Under the pieces are notes generated by a model, which was not told where the DNA came from, did no database searches, and saw only the letters and a program-made list of their open reading frames with translations. The position numbers and the translations under genes are program-made. 64,000 nucleotides of DNA from an uncultured Flavobacteriales bacterium (GTDB lineage: Bacteria > Bacteroidota > Bacteroidia > Flavobacteriales > Crocinitomicaceae). The number at the start of each line of letters is the position of its first letter. Position 1 is the first letter of the stretch. This document shows positions 33,021 to 42,337 of this stretch, piece after piece. Where the stretch lies: the NCBI GenBank assembly GCA_946482515.1, contig CAMLRS010000001.1, positions 372,001-436,000 on the forward strand. The letters are read 5' to 3'.

Positions 33021-33716
33021 TTAACTGTTTTGAATTCTAATAGACTGAAAGCCTTCATAGGGCTGTTCCAATACGACCTGAATTTTCCGGGCGACTTCAG
33101 CTGGATCGGCCAGCTCGCCTTTTTCTTTATAGGCATGAAAATCGGTCGACAGCGAAAAATCTTCCGGCGATACGCTGCGGATCTGTGCCTGCATGGGTGT
33201 ATCGACCACGCCGGGTGAAATGCAATATACGCAGGTTTTGCGCCCTTTTTCCTGCTCTTCGAGGTAAAAGACTTCGGAAGCCATTTCCAGTGCTGCCTTG
33301 GACGCGCAATACATGCCCCAGGAAGGAATGGCTCTACGGGCTGCTCCCGAGCTGATGTTCACAACGGTAAGTAGGTAGCGATCGCCACAAAGTCGTGCAA
33401 AACGGTTCATGAGCTGAACCGGGGCCAAAGCGTTGATCTGCATGACGGTCGAGAAATCGGGTTGCTCCTGGTCGCTGATACGCTGAACGTCGCCGAGGGA
33501 ACCGGCGTTGTTGATCAATAAACAATCGTCGTCGACACCAATTTCCAGCTTCGAAACGGCTGCTGCATCCGAAAGATCACACACAATAGCTTTGTACGAA
33601 GGATGACTGATCGTATGCCTACGGCCGATGCCTGTAACGGAAAATCCTTGCGAGAGATAACGTTCGGCCAATGCTTTCCCGATGCCGGATGATGTTCCTG
33701 TAATGATGATGTGCAT
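33021..33716 (-). CDS. Short-chain dehydrogenase/reductase (SDR)
   Basis: A 231-residue classical SDR. The cofactor loop is TGTSSGIG at the extreme N-terminus, the NNAG motif is at LLINNAGSLG, the catalytic Ser is in VNISSGAARRAIPSWG and the YxxxK motif is YCASK. After ISPGVVDTPMQ the substrate region resembles sepiapterin reductase/benzil reductase-type SDRs, but the substrate is not predictable. It is separated from the upstream cystathionine gamma-synthase-type gene by a terminator, so it is probably transcribed alone. Confidence 0.88.
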   Translation of the reverse strand: MHIIITGTSSGIGKALAERYLSQGFSVTGIGRRHTISHPSYKAIVCDLSDAAAVSKLEIGVDDDCLLINNAGSLGDVQRISDQEQPDFSTVMQINALAPVQLMNRFARLCGDRYLLTVVNISSGAARRAIPSWGMYCASKAALEMASEVFYLEEQEKGRKTCVYCISPGVVDTPMQAQIRSVSPEDFSLSTDFHAYKEKGELADPAEVARKIQVVLEQPYEGFQSIRIQNS

Positions 33717-33781
33717 GGTGTAAAGTTAAGAGGGAATAAGGGAATAGGGAATAGTTTGGAGGGAATAGGAAATGGAGGTAT

Positions 33782-33809
33782 AAAAAAAGCCACTCCGAAG
33801 GAATGGCTT
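33782..33809 (-). terminator. Terminator after the cystathionine gamma-synthase gene
   Basis: AAGCCAcTCC and GGAaTGGCTT arms (one mismatch) with a 3-base loop; the minus-strand transcript ends in T7. It lies 26 bases past the stop codon. Confidence 0.75.
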
Positions 33810-33835
33810 ATTGTGCATTATGAATTCTGCATTTA

Positions 33836-34984
33836 TTACCCGAGTGCTTGCTGCAGATCGGCGATCAGGTCGTCGGCGTCTTCGATACCAACACTCAGAC
33901 GGATCAGCGTATCCACTACTCCTGTTTTTTCGCGCTCTTCTTTCGGAATAGAAGCGTGGGTCATGGTTGCCGGGTGACCGATCAGTGATTCCACACCGCC
34001 AAGTGATTCGGCCAGTGAGAATACTTCAACGTTTTTCACGATTTCCAGCGCTTCTTCCAAACGATTGCCTTTCAGTGTAAAGGAGATCATTCCACCGAAA
34101 CCGCGCATCTGGGCTTTTGCTACGTCGTGGTTTTTATGCGTTGGGAAGCCCGGCCAGTAAACTTTGTCCACTTTCGGGTGATTCACGAGCCAGTTGGCGA
34201 TCTTTTCACCGTTCTCGCAATGACGCTGCATGCGCAGGTGCAAGGTTTTGATCCCGCGGAGCACGAGGAAGGAATCCATCGGGCCGGTTACAGCACCGGA
34301 TGAATTCTGGATGCGGTACATTTCTTTCTGAATGTCTTCGTTGGAAGTCACAAGTGCACCCATCACAACGTCGGAGTGACCACCGAGGTATTTCGTAACG
34401 CTGTGCATTACGATATCGGCGCCCAGGTCGAGCGGTGTTTGCAGGTACGGCGTTGCGAACGTATTATCGACCGCCAGCCACGCGTTGGCTTTTTTAGCAA
34501 TCGTCGAAAGCGCACGGATGTCCACGATGTTCATCATCGGGTTGGTCGGCGTTTCCACCCAGATCAGGCGGGTGTTGCTGTTCACCAATGCTTCAACGGC
34601 TGCCAGGTCCTGCAGATCGACGAAATGGAAAACGATCCCGTATTTAGCAAAAATCGTATTGAAGATGCGGTATGAACCTCCGTAAAGGTCGTTGGTAGAA
34701 ATCACCTCATCGCCCGGGTTGAGCATTTTGATCACGCAATCGATGGCGGCCATCCCCGAACCGAAGCAGGCGCCGTATTTTCCATTTTCAATGGCGGCGA
34801 TGTTCTTCTCCAGTGCGTGACGTGTCGGGTTGAGGGTTCGCGAATATTCGTAGCCTTTGTGATTGCCCACACCTTCCTGTACGTAGGTGGAAGTCTGGTA
34901 AATCGGCGTCATGATGGCACCAGTTGCTTCGTCTGGATGCACACCGGCGTGAATGGCTTTGGTTGCGAATTTCATCTCTTTCAT
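33836..34984 (-). CDS. Cystathionine gamma-synthase/lyase-type PLP enzyme
   Basis: A 382-residue Cys/Met-metabolism PLP enzyme. Diagnostic segments are YQTSTYVQEG, YEYSRTLNPTR, the cofactor-stacking SGMAAIDCVI, WVETPTNPMMNIVDI, the PLP lysine in MHSVTKYLGGHSDVVMGA, and the C-terminal SLGGVESLIGHPATMTHAS. Such enzymes make cystathionine from an activated homoserine or split it; synthase and lyase cannot be told apart with certainty here. A TACCTTTG -7 box on the minus strand (35011-35018) lies 26 bases upstream. Confidence 0.9.
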   Translation of the reverse strand: MKEMKFATKAIHAGVHPDEATGAIMTPIYQTSTYVQEGVGNHKGYEYSRTLNPTRHALEKNIAAIENGKYGACFGSGMAAIDCVIKMLNPGDEVISTNDLYGGSYRIFNTIFAKYGIVFHFVDLQDLAAVEALVNSNTRLIWVETPTNPMMNIVDIRALSTIAKKANAWLAVDNTFATPYLQTPLDLGADIVMHSVTKYLGGHSDVVMGALVTSNEDIQKEMYRIQNSSGAVTGPMDSFLVLRGIKTLHLRMQRHCENGEKIANWLVNHPKVDKVYWPGFPTHKNHDVAKAQMRGFGGMISFTLKGNRLEEALEIVKNVEVFSLAESLGGVESLIGHPATMTHASIPKEEREKTGVVDTLIRLSVGIEDADDLIADLQQALG

Positions 34985-35010
34985 CGGATTGCGTTTCTCT
35001 GTTTGGAAAG

Positions 35011-35018
35011 CAAAGGTA
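35011..35018 (-). promoter_or_regulatory. -7 box of the cystathionine gamma-synthase gene
   Basis: TACCTTTG on the minus strand matches TAnnTTTG, 26 bases before the start codon. Confidence 0.5.
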
Positions 35019-35128
35019 TTTAAAATACATAATAGGTCGATGGTCTTCAGTCTTCCTGTCGCCGGTGTTCAGTTGCTGAAGTTGGAATTAAGTATAGTTT
35101 AGGGAAGATGTGATGTGCCTTCGTTTGT

Positions 35129-35263
35129 TTTCACCACAAAAGGTAGGTGAAGCACTTGCATAGTTGGAAGCGTCCCGACATAAGTCGGGACTACACAAAA
35201 GGCGTGGAGACAAAATTAGGATATTGCAATAACGTAATATTACGTGTGACTTTTGTGGTGAAA
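35129..35263. repeat. MITE-like element with 14-bp terminal inverted repeats
   Basis: TTTCACCACAAAAG (35129-35142) and its exact complement CTTTTGTGGTGAAA (35250-35263) bound 135 bp. Inside is the palindrome GTCCCGAC-ATAA-GTCGGGAC (35171-35190) followed by TACACAAAAG. A related unit lies at 41680-41905. It fills most of the 300-base gap before the helicase gene; no ORF is seen in it. Confidence 0.65.
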
Positions 35264-35284
35264 GAAATTCCTACCTTCGTCTGC

Positions 35285-38200
35285 ATGCAGGTGGAACATA
35301 CCGATATAGCCCGGTTCATTCTTGAGCTGTCGGAAATTCCGGCGACAGATCCGCTGGTGCATCTCGACGTTTCCAAACGCGATGCGATCGTGGTGGAAAA
35401 TGTCCTGAAATGGGATATTGCCGCAGATGCCGACTGGAACCGGATCCTGAAAACGGCGTCTCAGAACAAGCGCGAGGCCGACCTCGATTCACTTTGCCTG
35501 GCTTATGGCACTTTGTCATGGTCCTATAAGGAAAAAACGATCGTTTCACCTTTACTGCTTTGTCCTGTTTCGTGGAAAATCCGAAAAGCGACGGGCCGCA
35601 TCGAGCTAACTGCTGATCATGAAGCTGTTTTTCTCAATCCGTTCGTAAAAAATCGACTTTTGCGTGATTTTGGATTGAATTCTGCGGAAATTGAAGAAAA
35701 AAACTGGAATCAATGGCTGGAAGAATTGTCAAATTCGTTCGCCCAAAACGATCTATTTGCGACCATTGAACCATTAACGGTCATCGGCAATTTTCACCAC
35801 CATCGTTACCGCATTCTCCGCGAGCTGGAATTGCTCGAACAGGCGGATACCAAAAGCGCGCTGGTGGAAACCATTCTCGGAAATGAAAGTGCGCCGGCTA
35901 CCCAGCAGCTGAGGCTGATCCCCGAATTGCTTTTTCCGGCCGATGCGAGCCAACTGGAAGTTTTTCGTCGCGTTGGTGAAGAAAATCTCGTGATCCAGGG
36001 TCCTCCGGGAACGGGAAAATCACAGGTGCTGACCAATCTTTTGGGCAAATGCATTGCCCGCGAAGGGCTCGCGCTTGTCGTTTCGGAGAAAAAGACCGCA
36101 TTGGAAGTGCTGGAAGCCAAGCTGCGACAAACCGGGCTCGATGCTTTCGCTTTCCTGATTCATAGTCAAACAAGGCCACACGATCTTATTCGTCAGCTGA
36201 AAACGACCTGGAACCAGCTGGAAGCCCATGAGCAGAAAGTCCCGGCTTCCCTCCTCTTGTCAGATCAATTGAAAGACCAGCTGCAACTGGCTTTGGATAA
36301 GATCAATCTCCCTGACCTGGTTGGCGGCCTGTCGTATACACAGTACCACGAGCTGCTGGAAGCTGCATCTGTTGAATCGACCGTTTTTCGCTCGGACGTC
36401 CCGACCGTGAAAGAGTGGCTGGCCGTTTTGCCCGATTTAAAAGAGCTGTACCAGCTTCCGGGAATCACCAGCTGGTTTGCCCATTACAAACAGCCGCTGT
36501 TTGCCGGTTCACAACCCGATCAGATTATGCGCAAGCTGGGGCAGGAAATTGCCTTTTTCGCAGCGAATTTCGGCACGGAAACACTCAACGATCTCGAGCG
36601 ATTATATGCTTCGGTGGCCCGTTGCCAGCTCGTCGAAAACGAATCATTCAAAAGCTATTTTGGCCTGCATGCACAACCCCGCGAGCTGAAGCGCTTCCGC
36701 AAATTGCGCACACAGTATGTCGAAACGGGTACGCGGCTCGAATGGCTTTCTGCCGAATTAACTATCTGGAAGCAGACACCTTCGCGCTCACAGGTCGAAT
36801 CGTGGCAGCAGCAGTTTTCGGGGAAATCGTCGTGGCTGGAAAAACGCCGCATCCGCCGGGCTTTCAAACAATACCTCATCGATCCTTCCGTCGATCCGAT
36901 GATCGCGCTGAGCCGCTGGCTCGAATTCCTCGACACCAAAGAACAACGCGCCGCGCTCGAAACGCAATTCGCAGCCTGGGGCATGGAAAACCCTGAAGTG
37001 GAGCTGGCCAGCGCGGCTTATATTCTTGACAAGCTCGAACAGGAAGATGCCAACGAGCTGAACCGTGTTTCGGCCTTGTCTTCTGCGGAACGGAAAGCGA
37101 TTGTTGCCGCAGGTTCTCGACTCAAACAATTGCTGGAAGACCTGGATCGCTATTGTACTTTACGACCGGGCATCGCCTTACAGGATGTATTCAGCGTGAG
37201 CGATCCGAATGGCGATCTGCAGCCTTACCGAACGTTGATCGGGCAATTGCCACCGGCCGTTTATCGCTTGCTGGGCATGGGAAAACCGCTGGATGAGCTG
37301 CATGCCATCGTTTTGCATTCCAACTGGAAACTGGTGGAAAGCCGTTTTCCGGAGCTCGCCGCTTTCGACGGAGCATGGCTACAGGAACGACTGGAAGCCA
37401 TCTGCGCGACCGAAGGCCAGGAATTCGAATTGACGGCTGCCTTTCTGAAACACGCACGTCAAACGCGATTTGCGGCTTATGCAACCATTCTTCGTACGCC
37501 GGCTACACGACTGAACGCCGAACAGAAAGCCCTCAAGCAACGACTGAAAACAGGGAAATCCATTCTTGTAAAGGAATTCGGGAAATCGCGTCAGCACCAG
37601 ACTATTCGTGAGCTGGTTTCAGGCGATGCGCGCTTGTGGATCGAGCTGCTGGTTCCGGTCTGGCTGAGCACTCCTGCACAAGTCGGTAATACCTTTCCGA
37701 TGGAACGCGCCTTGTTCGACCTCGTAATTTTCGACGAAGCCAGCCAGATTCCGCTTCCACATGCACTGGGAGCTTTGCAGCGCGCGCAACGGGCCGTTAT
37801 TGCCGGCGACGAACAACAGATGGCTCCTTCGAACTATTTTTCGGGCGGAAAAGCACACGTGGATCTGCTTCATCAGGCTGGCTATTACTGGACAAAAGTA
37901 GCCTTGAACCACCACTACCGTAGTGTTCACCCAGCGTTGATCGCGTTTTCCAATCGCCACTTTTACAACAACGAGCTGGTGGCCTATCCGTCGCCCAAAA
38001 CTGCTTATCCGCTACACCGACATTTCGTTGAAGGGGCCATATATGACGAGCGGACCAATCCGAAAGAAGCCGTTGCCGTTGCCGCATTCCTGGAAACCGT
38101 TTCATGGAAGCAGCACATCGGCATCACCACTTTTTCCGAGCAGCAGCTGGAATGTCTCTGGAAAGCCTGTTCGCCGGCCGTTCAGGAAAAAATCAGCGAA

Positions 38201-38650
38201 GGACAGGAACAGGGAACCGTTTTCTTCAAAGCGCTCGAACAGGTTCAGGGCGACGAATGCGATATATTGGTAATCAGCATGGGCTACGGCAAGAATACCG
38301 ACGGCGAATTTCATTTGCGCTTCGGGCCGCTGAACCAGGCCAATGGCCACAAACGACTGAACGTATTGCTGACCCGCGCCCGCAAAGAGCTGCATTTCTT
38401 CACTTCCGTTCATTCGACCGAGCTTGGATTGAGCAGCAACGAATCCGTCAACCTGCTGCGTTTATTCCTGCACCAGCTGGAACAGCCTGCCAACGAACAC
38501 GAGCTCTTACTGCCTTACCAGCTGCAACCGGTTTTCAAAGCACCGGCCGGTCTTCATTTCCGCCATATCTGGTCGACGATTCCTTCGGCGCAGGAGCTGG
38601 CCACTTTTTACCGCATCATGAAAACACGCGGCTGGAAGACTGTTCTTTAA
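35285..38650 (+). CDS. Large superfamily 1 DNA/RNA helicase (UPF1/DNA2-like)
   Basis: A 1121-residue protein. The helicase core is split: Walker A VIQGPPGTGKSQVLTNLL at about residue 239 with motif Ia LVVSEKKTALEVL, then a long helical insert of roughly 500 residues, then motif II LVIFDEASQIPLPHALG at about 817, motif III AVIAGDEQQMAPSNYF and C-terminal motifs NHHYRS, TVFFKALEQVQGDECD and LNVLLTRARKELHFF. The N-terminal 230 residues resemble those of DUF4011-type bacterial helicases. The ATG at 35285 follows a TACCTTCG box by five bases; an upstream in-frame ATG at 35147 lies inside a repeat. Role in DNA repair or defence is possible but not shown. Confidence 0.88.
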   Translation: MQVEHTDIARFILELSEIPATDPLVHLDVSKRDAIVVENVLKWDIAADADWNRILKTASQNKREADLDSLCLAYGTLSWSYKEKTIVSPLLLCPVSWKIRKATGRIELTADHEAVFLNPFVKNRLLRDFGLNSAEIEEKNWNQWLEELSNSFAQNDLFATIEPLTVIGNFHHHRYRILRELELLEQADTKSALVETILGNESAPATQQLRLIPELLFPADASQLEVFRRVGEENLVIQGPPGTGKSQVLTNLLGKCIAREGLALVVSEKKTALEVLEAKLRQTGLDAFAFLIHSQTRPHDLIRQLKTTWNQLEAHEQKVPASLLLSDQLKDQLQLALDKINLPDLVGGLSYTQYHELLEAASVESTVFRSDVPTVKEWLAVLPDLKELYQLPGITSWFAHYKQPLFAGSQPDQIMRKLGQEIAFFAANFGTETLNDLERLYASVARCQLVENESFKSYFGLHAQPRELKRFRKLRTQYVETGTRLEWLSAELTIWKQTPSRSQVESWQQQFSGKSSWLEKRRIRRAFKQYLIDPSVDPMIALSRWLEFLDTKEQRAALETQFAAWGMENPEVELASAAYILDKLEQEDANELNRVSALSSAERKAIVAAGSRLKQLLEDLDRYCTLRPGIALQDVFSVSDPNGDLQPYRTLIGQLPPAVYRLLGMGKPLDELHAIVLHSNWKLVESRFPELAAFDGAWLQERLEAICATEGQEFELTAAFLKHARQTRFAAYATILRTPATRLNAEQKALKQRLKTGKSILVKEFGKSRQHQTIRELVSGDARLWIELLVPVWLSTPAQVGNTFPMERALFDLVIFDEASQIPLPHALGALQRAQRAVIAGDEQQMAPSNYFSGGKAHVDLLHQAGYYWTKVALNHHYRSVHPALIAFSNRHFYNNELVAYPSPKTAYPLHRHFVEGAIYDERTNPKEAVAVAAFLETVSWKQHIGITTFSEQQLECLWKACSPAVQEKISEGQEQGTVFFKALEQVQGDECDILVISMGYGKNTDGEFHLRFGPLNQANGHKRLNVLLTRARKELHFFTSVHSTELGLSSNESVNLLRLFLHQLEQPANEHELLLPYQLQPVFKAPAGLHFRHIWSTIPSAQELATFYRIMKTRGWKTVL

Positions 38651-38672
38651 AGAATATGCTTCAGAAATGGTG

Positions 38673-38813
38673 GTTTCCCCACGAATGGACGAATTTTTGC
38701 GCCCTGATTTATGCGTATCAGAAAAATGCACGCGAATACTGTCAGCATGGCTGACAGTTGGTGTACATTCGATTTAATTCTCAATGGTAACAATTCGTGT
38801 ATTCGTGGGAAAC
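38673..38813. repeat. Imperfect terminal-inverted-repeat element after the helicase gene
   Basis: A 23-base arm beginning GTTTCCCCACGAATGG (38673-38695) is nearly complementary to an arm ending ATTCGTGGGAAAC (38792-38813). At the centre is the perfect palindrome CTGTCAGC-ATG-GCTGACAG (38739-38757). The plan, terminal repeats around a strong palindrome, is the same as at 35129-35263. No gene is seen in the 291-base gap. Confidence 0.55.
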
Positions 38814-38941
38814 AAAACCTCCGGTCCGTCTTAATTGTTCAATGCCTTTGAGTTAGAGGCCCAAAGGATGAGATTTATTTCATGCAAAAAAAGACAAGTC
38901 AGCGATTATTTTGTAAATTGTCGGCACTAAAAGCTAAACTT

Positions 38942-41527
38942 ATGCTCCACTCTCTCCGCTTTCTGGGCGGGCTATTCTTAGCCTCCACACTTTCGTGTGC
39001 CGCCTTTGCACAAACCTCCGTAACCATTATCCGCAATCATCTGACGGAAAATGCTGCCCGACTGAAAGTCCTTCCCGCCGACGTGGCCGGTATTGAGCTC
39101 GTATCCGAAGCTTCCTCCAAAGCGCCAGGCGTTACGCATGCTTATGTACGACAAACGATCAACGGGATTCCGGTGGTCAACGGTCTTGCAACGGTGACGA
39201 TCAAAAATGGAAACGTCGTCTATGTTGCCAACAGACTGAAGCCGGGAATCGCTTCCGGAATCACTCAGCCAGCCGTTTCTGCCGAAAATGCAGTCAAATC
39301 ATTTGCCGGCATCTACGGAATTGCTTTCTCGCAGCCGTTTTCTACTGTTTCGTCTTCCCAGGGGAAATCGTATGTGTTTACCCAAAACGAGATTTCTTCT
39401 TCGACCATTCCTGTAACGCTTGTTTACTATGCCCATGAATCCGGAGCCCTGGAGCTCTGCTGGGACCTGAGTATCCGCACGATCGACGGTCAGCATTGGT
39501 ACAGCGCACGCGTTTCGGCGACGGATGGCAAGGTGATCGAAAAGAACGATTGGATGGTTAGCTGTTCGTTCGAACATTGTGGAGCGGAACATGCACACAC
39601 AGCAACAAAGACACAGCAAGCCGTTTTGCTTCCGCCACCACCTCCCGGAGCCGACCAGTATATGGTCTACGCTCTGCCTGTGATCAGCCCGGACCATGGT
39701 CCACGCTCACTGGTGATCAATCCTTCGGATGTAACAGCTTCGCCTTATGGCTGGCACGATACCGATGGTGAGAACGGCGATGAATACACGATTACACGCG
39801 GTAACAATGTTTATGCTTCCGAAGACATCGACGACGATGACGAGCCGGGTTATTCTCCGGATGGCCTGGCAGCACTCGATTTCGACTTCGATTATGTGGA
39901 GTCGGCAGGTGTGCAGGGCAACCTCGACGCCGTGATCACCAACCTGTTCTACATGAACAATATGATGCACGATATCTGGTACCACTATGGTTTCGACGAA
40001 GCTTCCGGGAATTTCCAGCACATGAATTACTCCGGCGACGGACTCGGCGATGACTACGTTTTTGCCGATGCACAGGACGGTAGTGGTACGAACAACGCCA
40101 ACTTCGGTACACCGCCTGAAGGTATGAATCCGCGCATGCAGATGTACCTGTGGTCGGACGGAGGAGGAGAATCGGATGTCTTAACGATCAACAGCCCTGC
40201 TTCTATTGCTCAAAGCTATCCTTCCATGGGAGCAAATTTCGGAGCACCGATTCCAACTGTTCCACTGACAGCCGATGTTGTACTGGTAGTAGACGGAGCG
40301 GGCGCTGACCCGAACGATGGCTGTGAGACGATTACGAACGCCGCCGAGCTGGTTGGAAAGATCGCACTCGTTCGTCGCGGAAACTGTACCTTCGGATCGA
40401 AAGCCGAAGCGGTTGAGGCAGTTGGAGCTGTTGCTGTTATTGTCTATAACAATACGGGCGGCGATCCGATCGCGATGGGCGGTACTTCTAATGCGGAAAT
40501 CCCGGCTCTTATGATTTCCCTGGCCAACGCGAATGCATTTATCGCAGCCATGGCCAGCGAAACGGTTAACGCTACGATCGTTGTATCACCCGATCTGTCG
40601 GCTACTGATTCCGATTTCGACAACATGATCATTGCGCACGAATACGGACACGGTATTTCCACCCGTCTCGTTGGTGGTGCCGAAAACTCCGACTGTCTTT
40701 TCAATGCCGAGCAAATGGGTGAAGGCTGGTCTGACTGGTTTGGTTTGATGATCACGCAGCAAGCCGGCGATCTGCCGGGAGCACCACGCGGTGTTGGGAC
40801 TTACGTAACCAATCAGCCTATTGACGGAACAGGTATCCGCCCGGCGCCGTACAGCACAGATTTCAATGAGAACAACTATACCTACAACGCCACCAACAAC
40901 TCCGGTTCTATTTCCGAGCCACACGGTATCGGGTTCATCTGGGCCACGATGTTGTGGGATCTCAACTGGGCATTGGTCGACGAATACGGTTTCGATGCGA
41001 ACCTGAAAACAGGAACAGGTGGCAATAACAAAGCCATGGCGCTGGTGATTGAAGGATTGAAGCTCACACCTTGCGGACCGGGATTTGTTGACGCACGCGA
41101 CGCTATCCTTGCAGCAGACGAATTACTCTACGATGGGGCAAACGAATGCCTGATCTGGGAAGTATTTGCCAAGCGAGGTTTGGGTTACAGCGCCAGCCAG
41201 GGCAGCTCGGAAGACCGCCAGGACCAGGTACAGGCGTTCGATTTGCCACCACAGTGTAACCCGGAATTGGGTATGGACGAAAACGGCCTCGACCGTGTAG
41301 TGATCTATCCGAACCCGGCTAAAACAGAGCTGAATATCGATCTTTCGGGCTACAAAGCTGTGAAAGCGATCCGCCTGTTCGACCTGCAGGGCAAATTGCT
41401 GTTCGAGACCGAAACGATCAATTCTGCATTGATCACCGTAGATCTTTCAGCTTACCGCAGCGGCGTTTACATGGTACAATTGACCGGCGCAAACGGCGAG
41501 CGATCCGTGGAGATCGTGAAACACTAA
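38942..41527 (+). CDS. Secreted M36 (fungalysin-type) metalloprotease with PA insert and T9SS sorting domain
   Basis: An 861-residue protein with signal peptide HSLRFLGGLFLASTLSCAAFAQ. An FTP-type propeptide follows (HAYVRQTINGIPVVNGLATV), then the M36 domain (NLFYMNNMMHDIWYHYGFDE), interrupted by a protease-associated domain (LVGKIALVRRGNCTFGSKAE), then the zinc motif MIIAHEYGHGIS at about residue 565 and the third-ligand region EQMGEGWSDWFGL. The end is a T9SS sorting domain (VIYPNPAKTELNIDLS, LSAYRSGVYMVQL). The ATG at 38942 gives the signal peptide; an in-frame ATG at 38882 would add 20 basic residues. It is transcribed alone with a strong terminator. Confidence 0.93.
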   Translation: MLHSLRFLGGLFLASTLSCAAFAQTSVTIIRNHLTENAARLKVLPADVAGIELVSEASSKAPGVTHAYVRQTINGIPVVNGLATVTIKNGNVVYVANRLKPGIASGITQPAVSAENAVKSFAGIYGIAFSQPFSTVSSSQGKSYVFTQNEISSSTIPVTLVYYAHESGALELCWDLSIRTIDGQHWYSARVSATDGKVIEKNDWMVSCSFEHCGAEHAHTATKTQQAVLLPPPPPGADQYMVYALPVISPDHGPRSLVINPSDVTASPYGWHDTDGENGDEYTITRGNNVYASEDIDDDDEPGYSPDGLAALDFDFDYVESAGVQGNLDAVITNLFYMNNMMHDIWYHYGFDEASGNFQHMNYSGDGLGDDYVFADAQDGSGTNNANFGTPPEGMNPRMQMYLWSDGGGESDVLTINSPASIAQSYPSMGANFGAPIPTVPLTADVVLVVDGAGADPNDGCETITNAAELVGKIALVRRGNCTFGSKAEAVEAVGAVAVIVYNNTGGDPIAMGGTSNAEIPALMISLANANAFIAAMASETVNATIVVSPDLSATDSDFDNMIIAHEYGHGISTRLVGGAENSDCLFNAEQMGEGWSDWFGLMITQQAGDLPGAPRGVGTYVTNQPIDGTGIRPAPYSTDFNENNYTYNATNNSGSISEPHGIGFIWATMLWDLNWALVDEYGFDANLKTGTGGNNKAMALVIEGLKLTPCGPGFVDARDAILAADELLYDGANECLIWEVFAKRGLGYSASQGSSEDRQDQVQAFDLPPQCNPELGMDENGLDRVVIYPNPAKTELNIDLSGYKAVKAIRLFDLQGKLLFETETINSALITVDLSAYRSGVYMVQLTGANGERSVEIVKH

Positions 41528-41606
41528 ACAATGATTTACCGTCCACCACGACGGATCTTCGACGGAGAACGCTGAGTTTTACGCAAAGACCGCAGAGATA
41601 TTACAT

Positions 41607-41644
41607 GCCCGGAGAAATACGCAAAGTATCTCTGGGCTTTTTTT
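41607..41644 (+). terminator. Terminator after the M36 protease gene
   Basis: GCCCgGAGA and TCTCtGGGC arms extended by TAC/GTA around a GCAAA loop, followed by T7. Confidence 0.8.
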
Positions 41645-41679
41645 GTACAATTCCGAAATCAAACTATGAAGCACTAAGG

Positions 41680-41905
41680 ATTTTTCACCACAAAAGACAC
41701 AAAAGAAAGGGTTGGATGAGCTGTGTACTTTCGCAAAGCATCCTCCGCCACTGCGGAGAATTACACAAAAGCTGAGTATCTGAAAAACGATTGAATTCTT
41801 TTATGAAATTTCTTTTGTGTAGTCTCCGCCGCGGCGGATCGGGACGCTCATAACTACACAAAGTGCGTCAAATAACCTTTTGTGTCCGCCTCTGGCGGAT
41901 GAAAA
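41680..41905. repeat. Intergenic element with inserted TCCGCC/GGCGGA palindromes
   Basis: The gap 41528-41927 (400 bases) holds the terminator and this element, no gene. The left end reads TTTTTCACCACAAAAG. The right end is the complement of the same sequence interrupted by the 15-bp palindrome TCCGCCTCTGGCGGA (41885-41899). Two more palindromes lie inside: CTCCGC-CACT-GCGGAG (41743-41758) and TCCGCC-GC-GGCGGA (41825-41838). The segment next to the latter is homologous, in reverse orientation, to the centre of the element at 35129-35263. Confidence 0.6.
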
Positions 41906-41927
41906 AGTCAAACACTATTCAGAGCAA

Positions 41928-42233
41928 TCAGGAAAACAGATAGAACGTCACCATAAACCCGCCAACGAGACCGGTAGCGGCAGAGAGCACAGCACGGGTC
42001 CAGCCTTTGCTGATAGGACGGTAGATGAATTGTTCGGCGAGCACCTGCAAGGAAGTGATCACGGCGGTGTAAATGAGGAAAACAATCCAGTTGCCGATGT
42101 CCGACATCCAGTGAAGACCTACACGTCCTTCGTCGAAGGAAAAGAGTACCAGCAGCAAAAACAGACTGCCTAACCAGGTAACGAAAATGGAACGATCGCG
42201 GGAAGATATAGCTGTAGCCATAATTTTTTGCAT
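41928..42233 (-). CDS. Small membrane protein, three helices
   Basis: A 101-residue protein with three hydrophobic helices: FVTWLGSLFLLLVLFSF, IGNWIVFLIYTAVITSLQVLA and AVLSAATGLVGGFMVTFYLF. The ATG at 42233 is used; one four codons later is possible, and the frame is open further upstream but overlaps the divergent gene. I recognise no family. It is transcribed divergently from the PIG-L gene, about 100 bases away. Confidence 0.65.
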   Translation of the reverse strand: MQKIMATAISSRDRSIFVTWLGSLFLLLVLFSFDEGRVGLHWMSDIGNWIVFLIYTAVITSLQVLAEQFIYRPISKGWTRAVLSAATGLVGGFMVTFYLFS

Positions 42234-42337
42234 AAGTATTTCACTATAACGCCTGAAAGCACGTTTTAGTGCCTGAATGATCGCCGTTGAGCGGGGAAAA
42301 CCTGTGAACGATTCATAAAAAATTGCCTTCTTTGCAT

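Noticed and set aside
35147..35284. 46-codon extension of the SF1 helicase
   Set aside because: It is encoded by the inverted-repeat element at 35129-35263; the ATG at 35285 gives a plausible start right after a promoter-like box.
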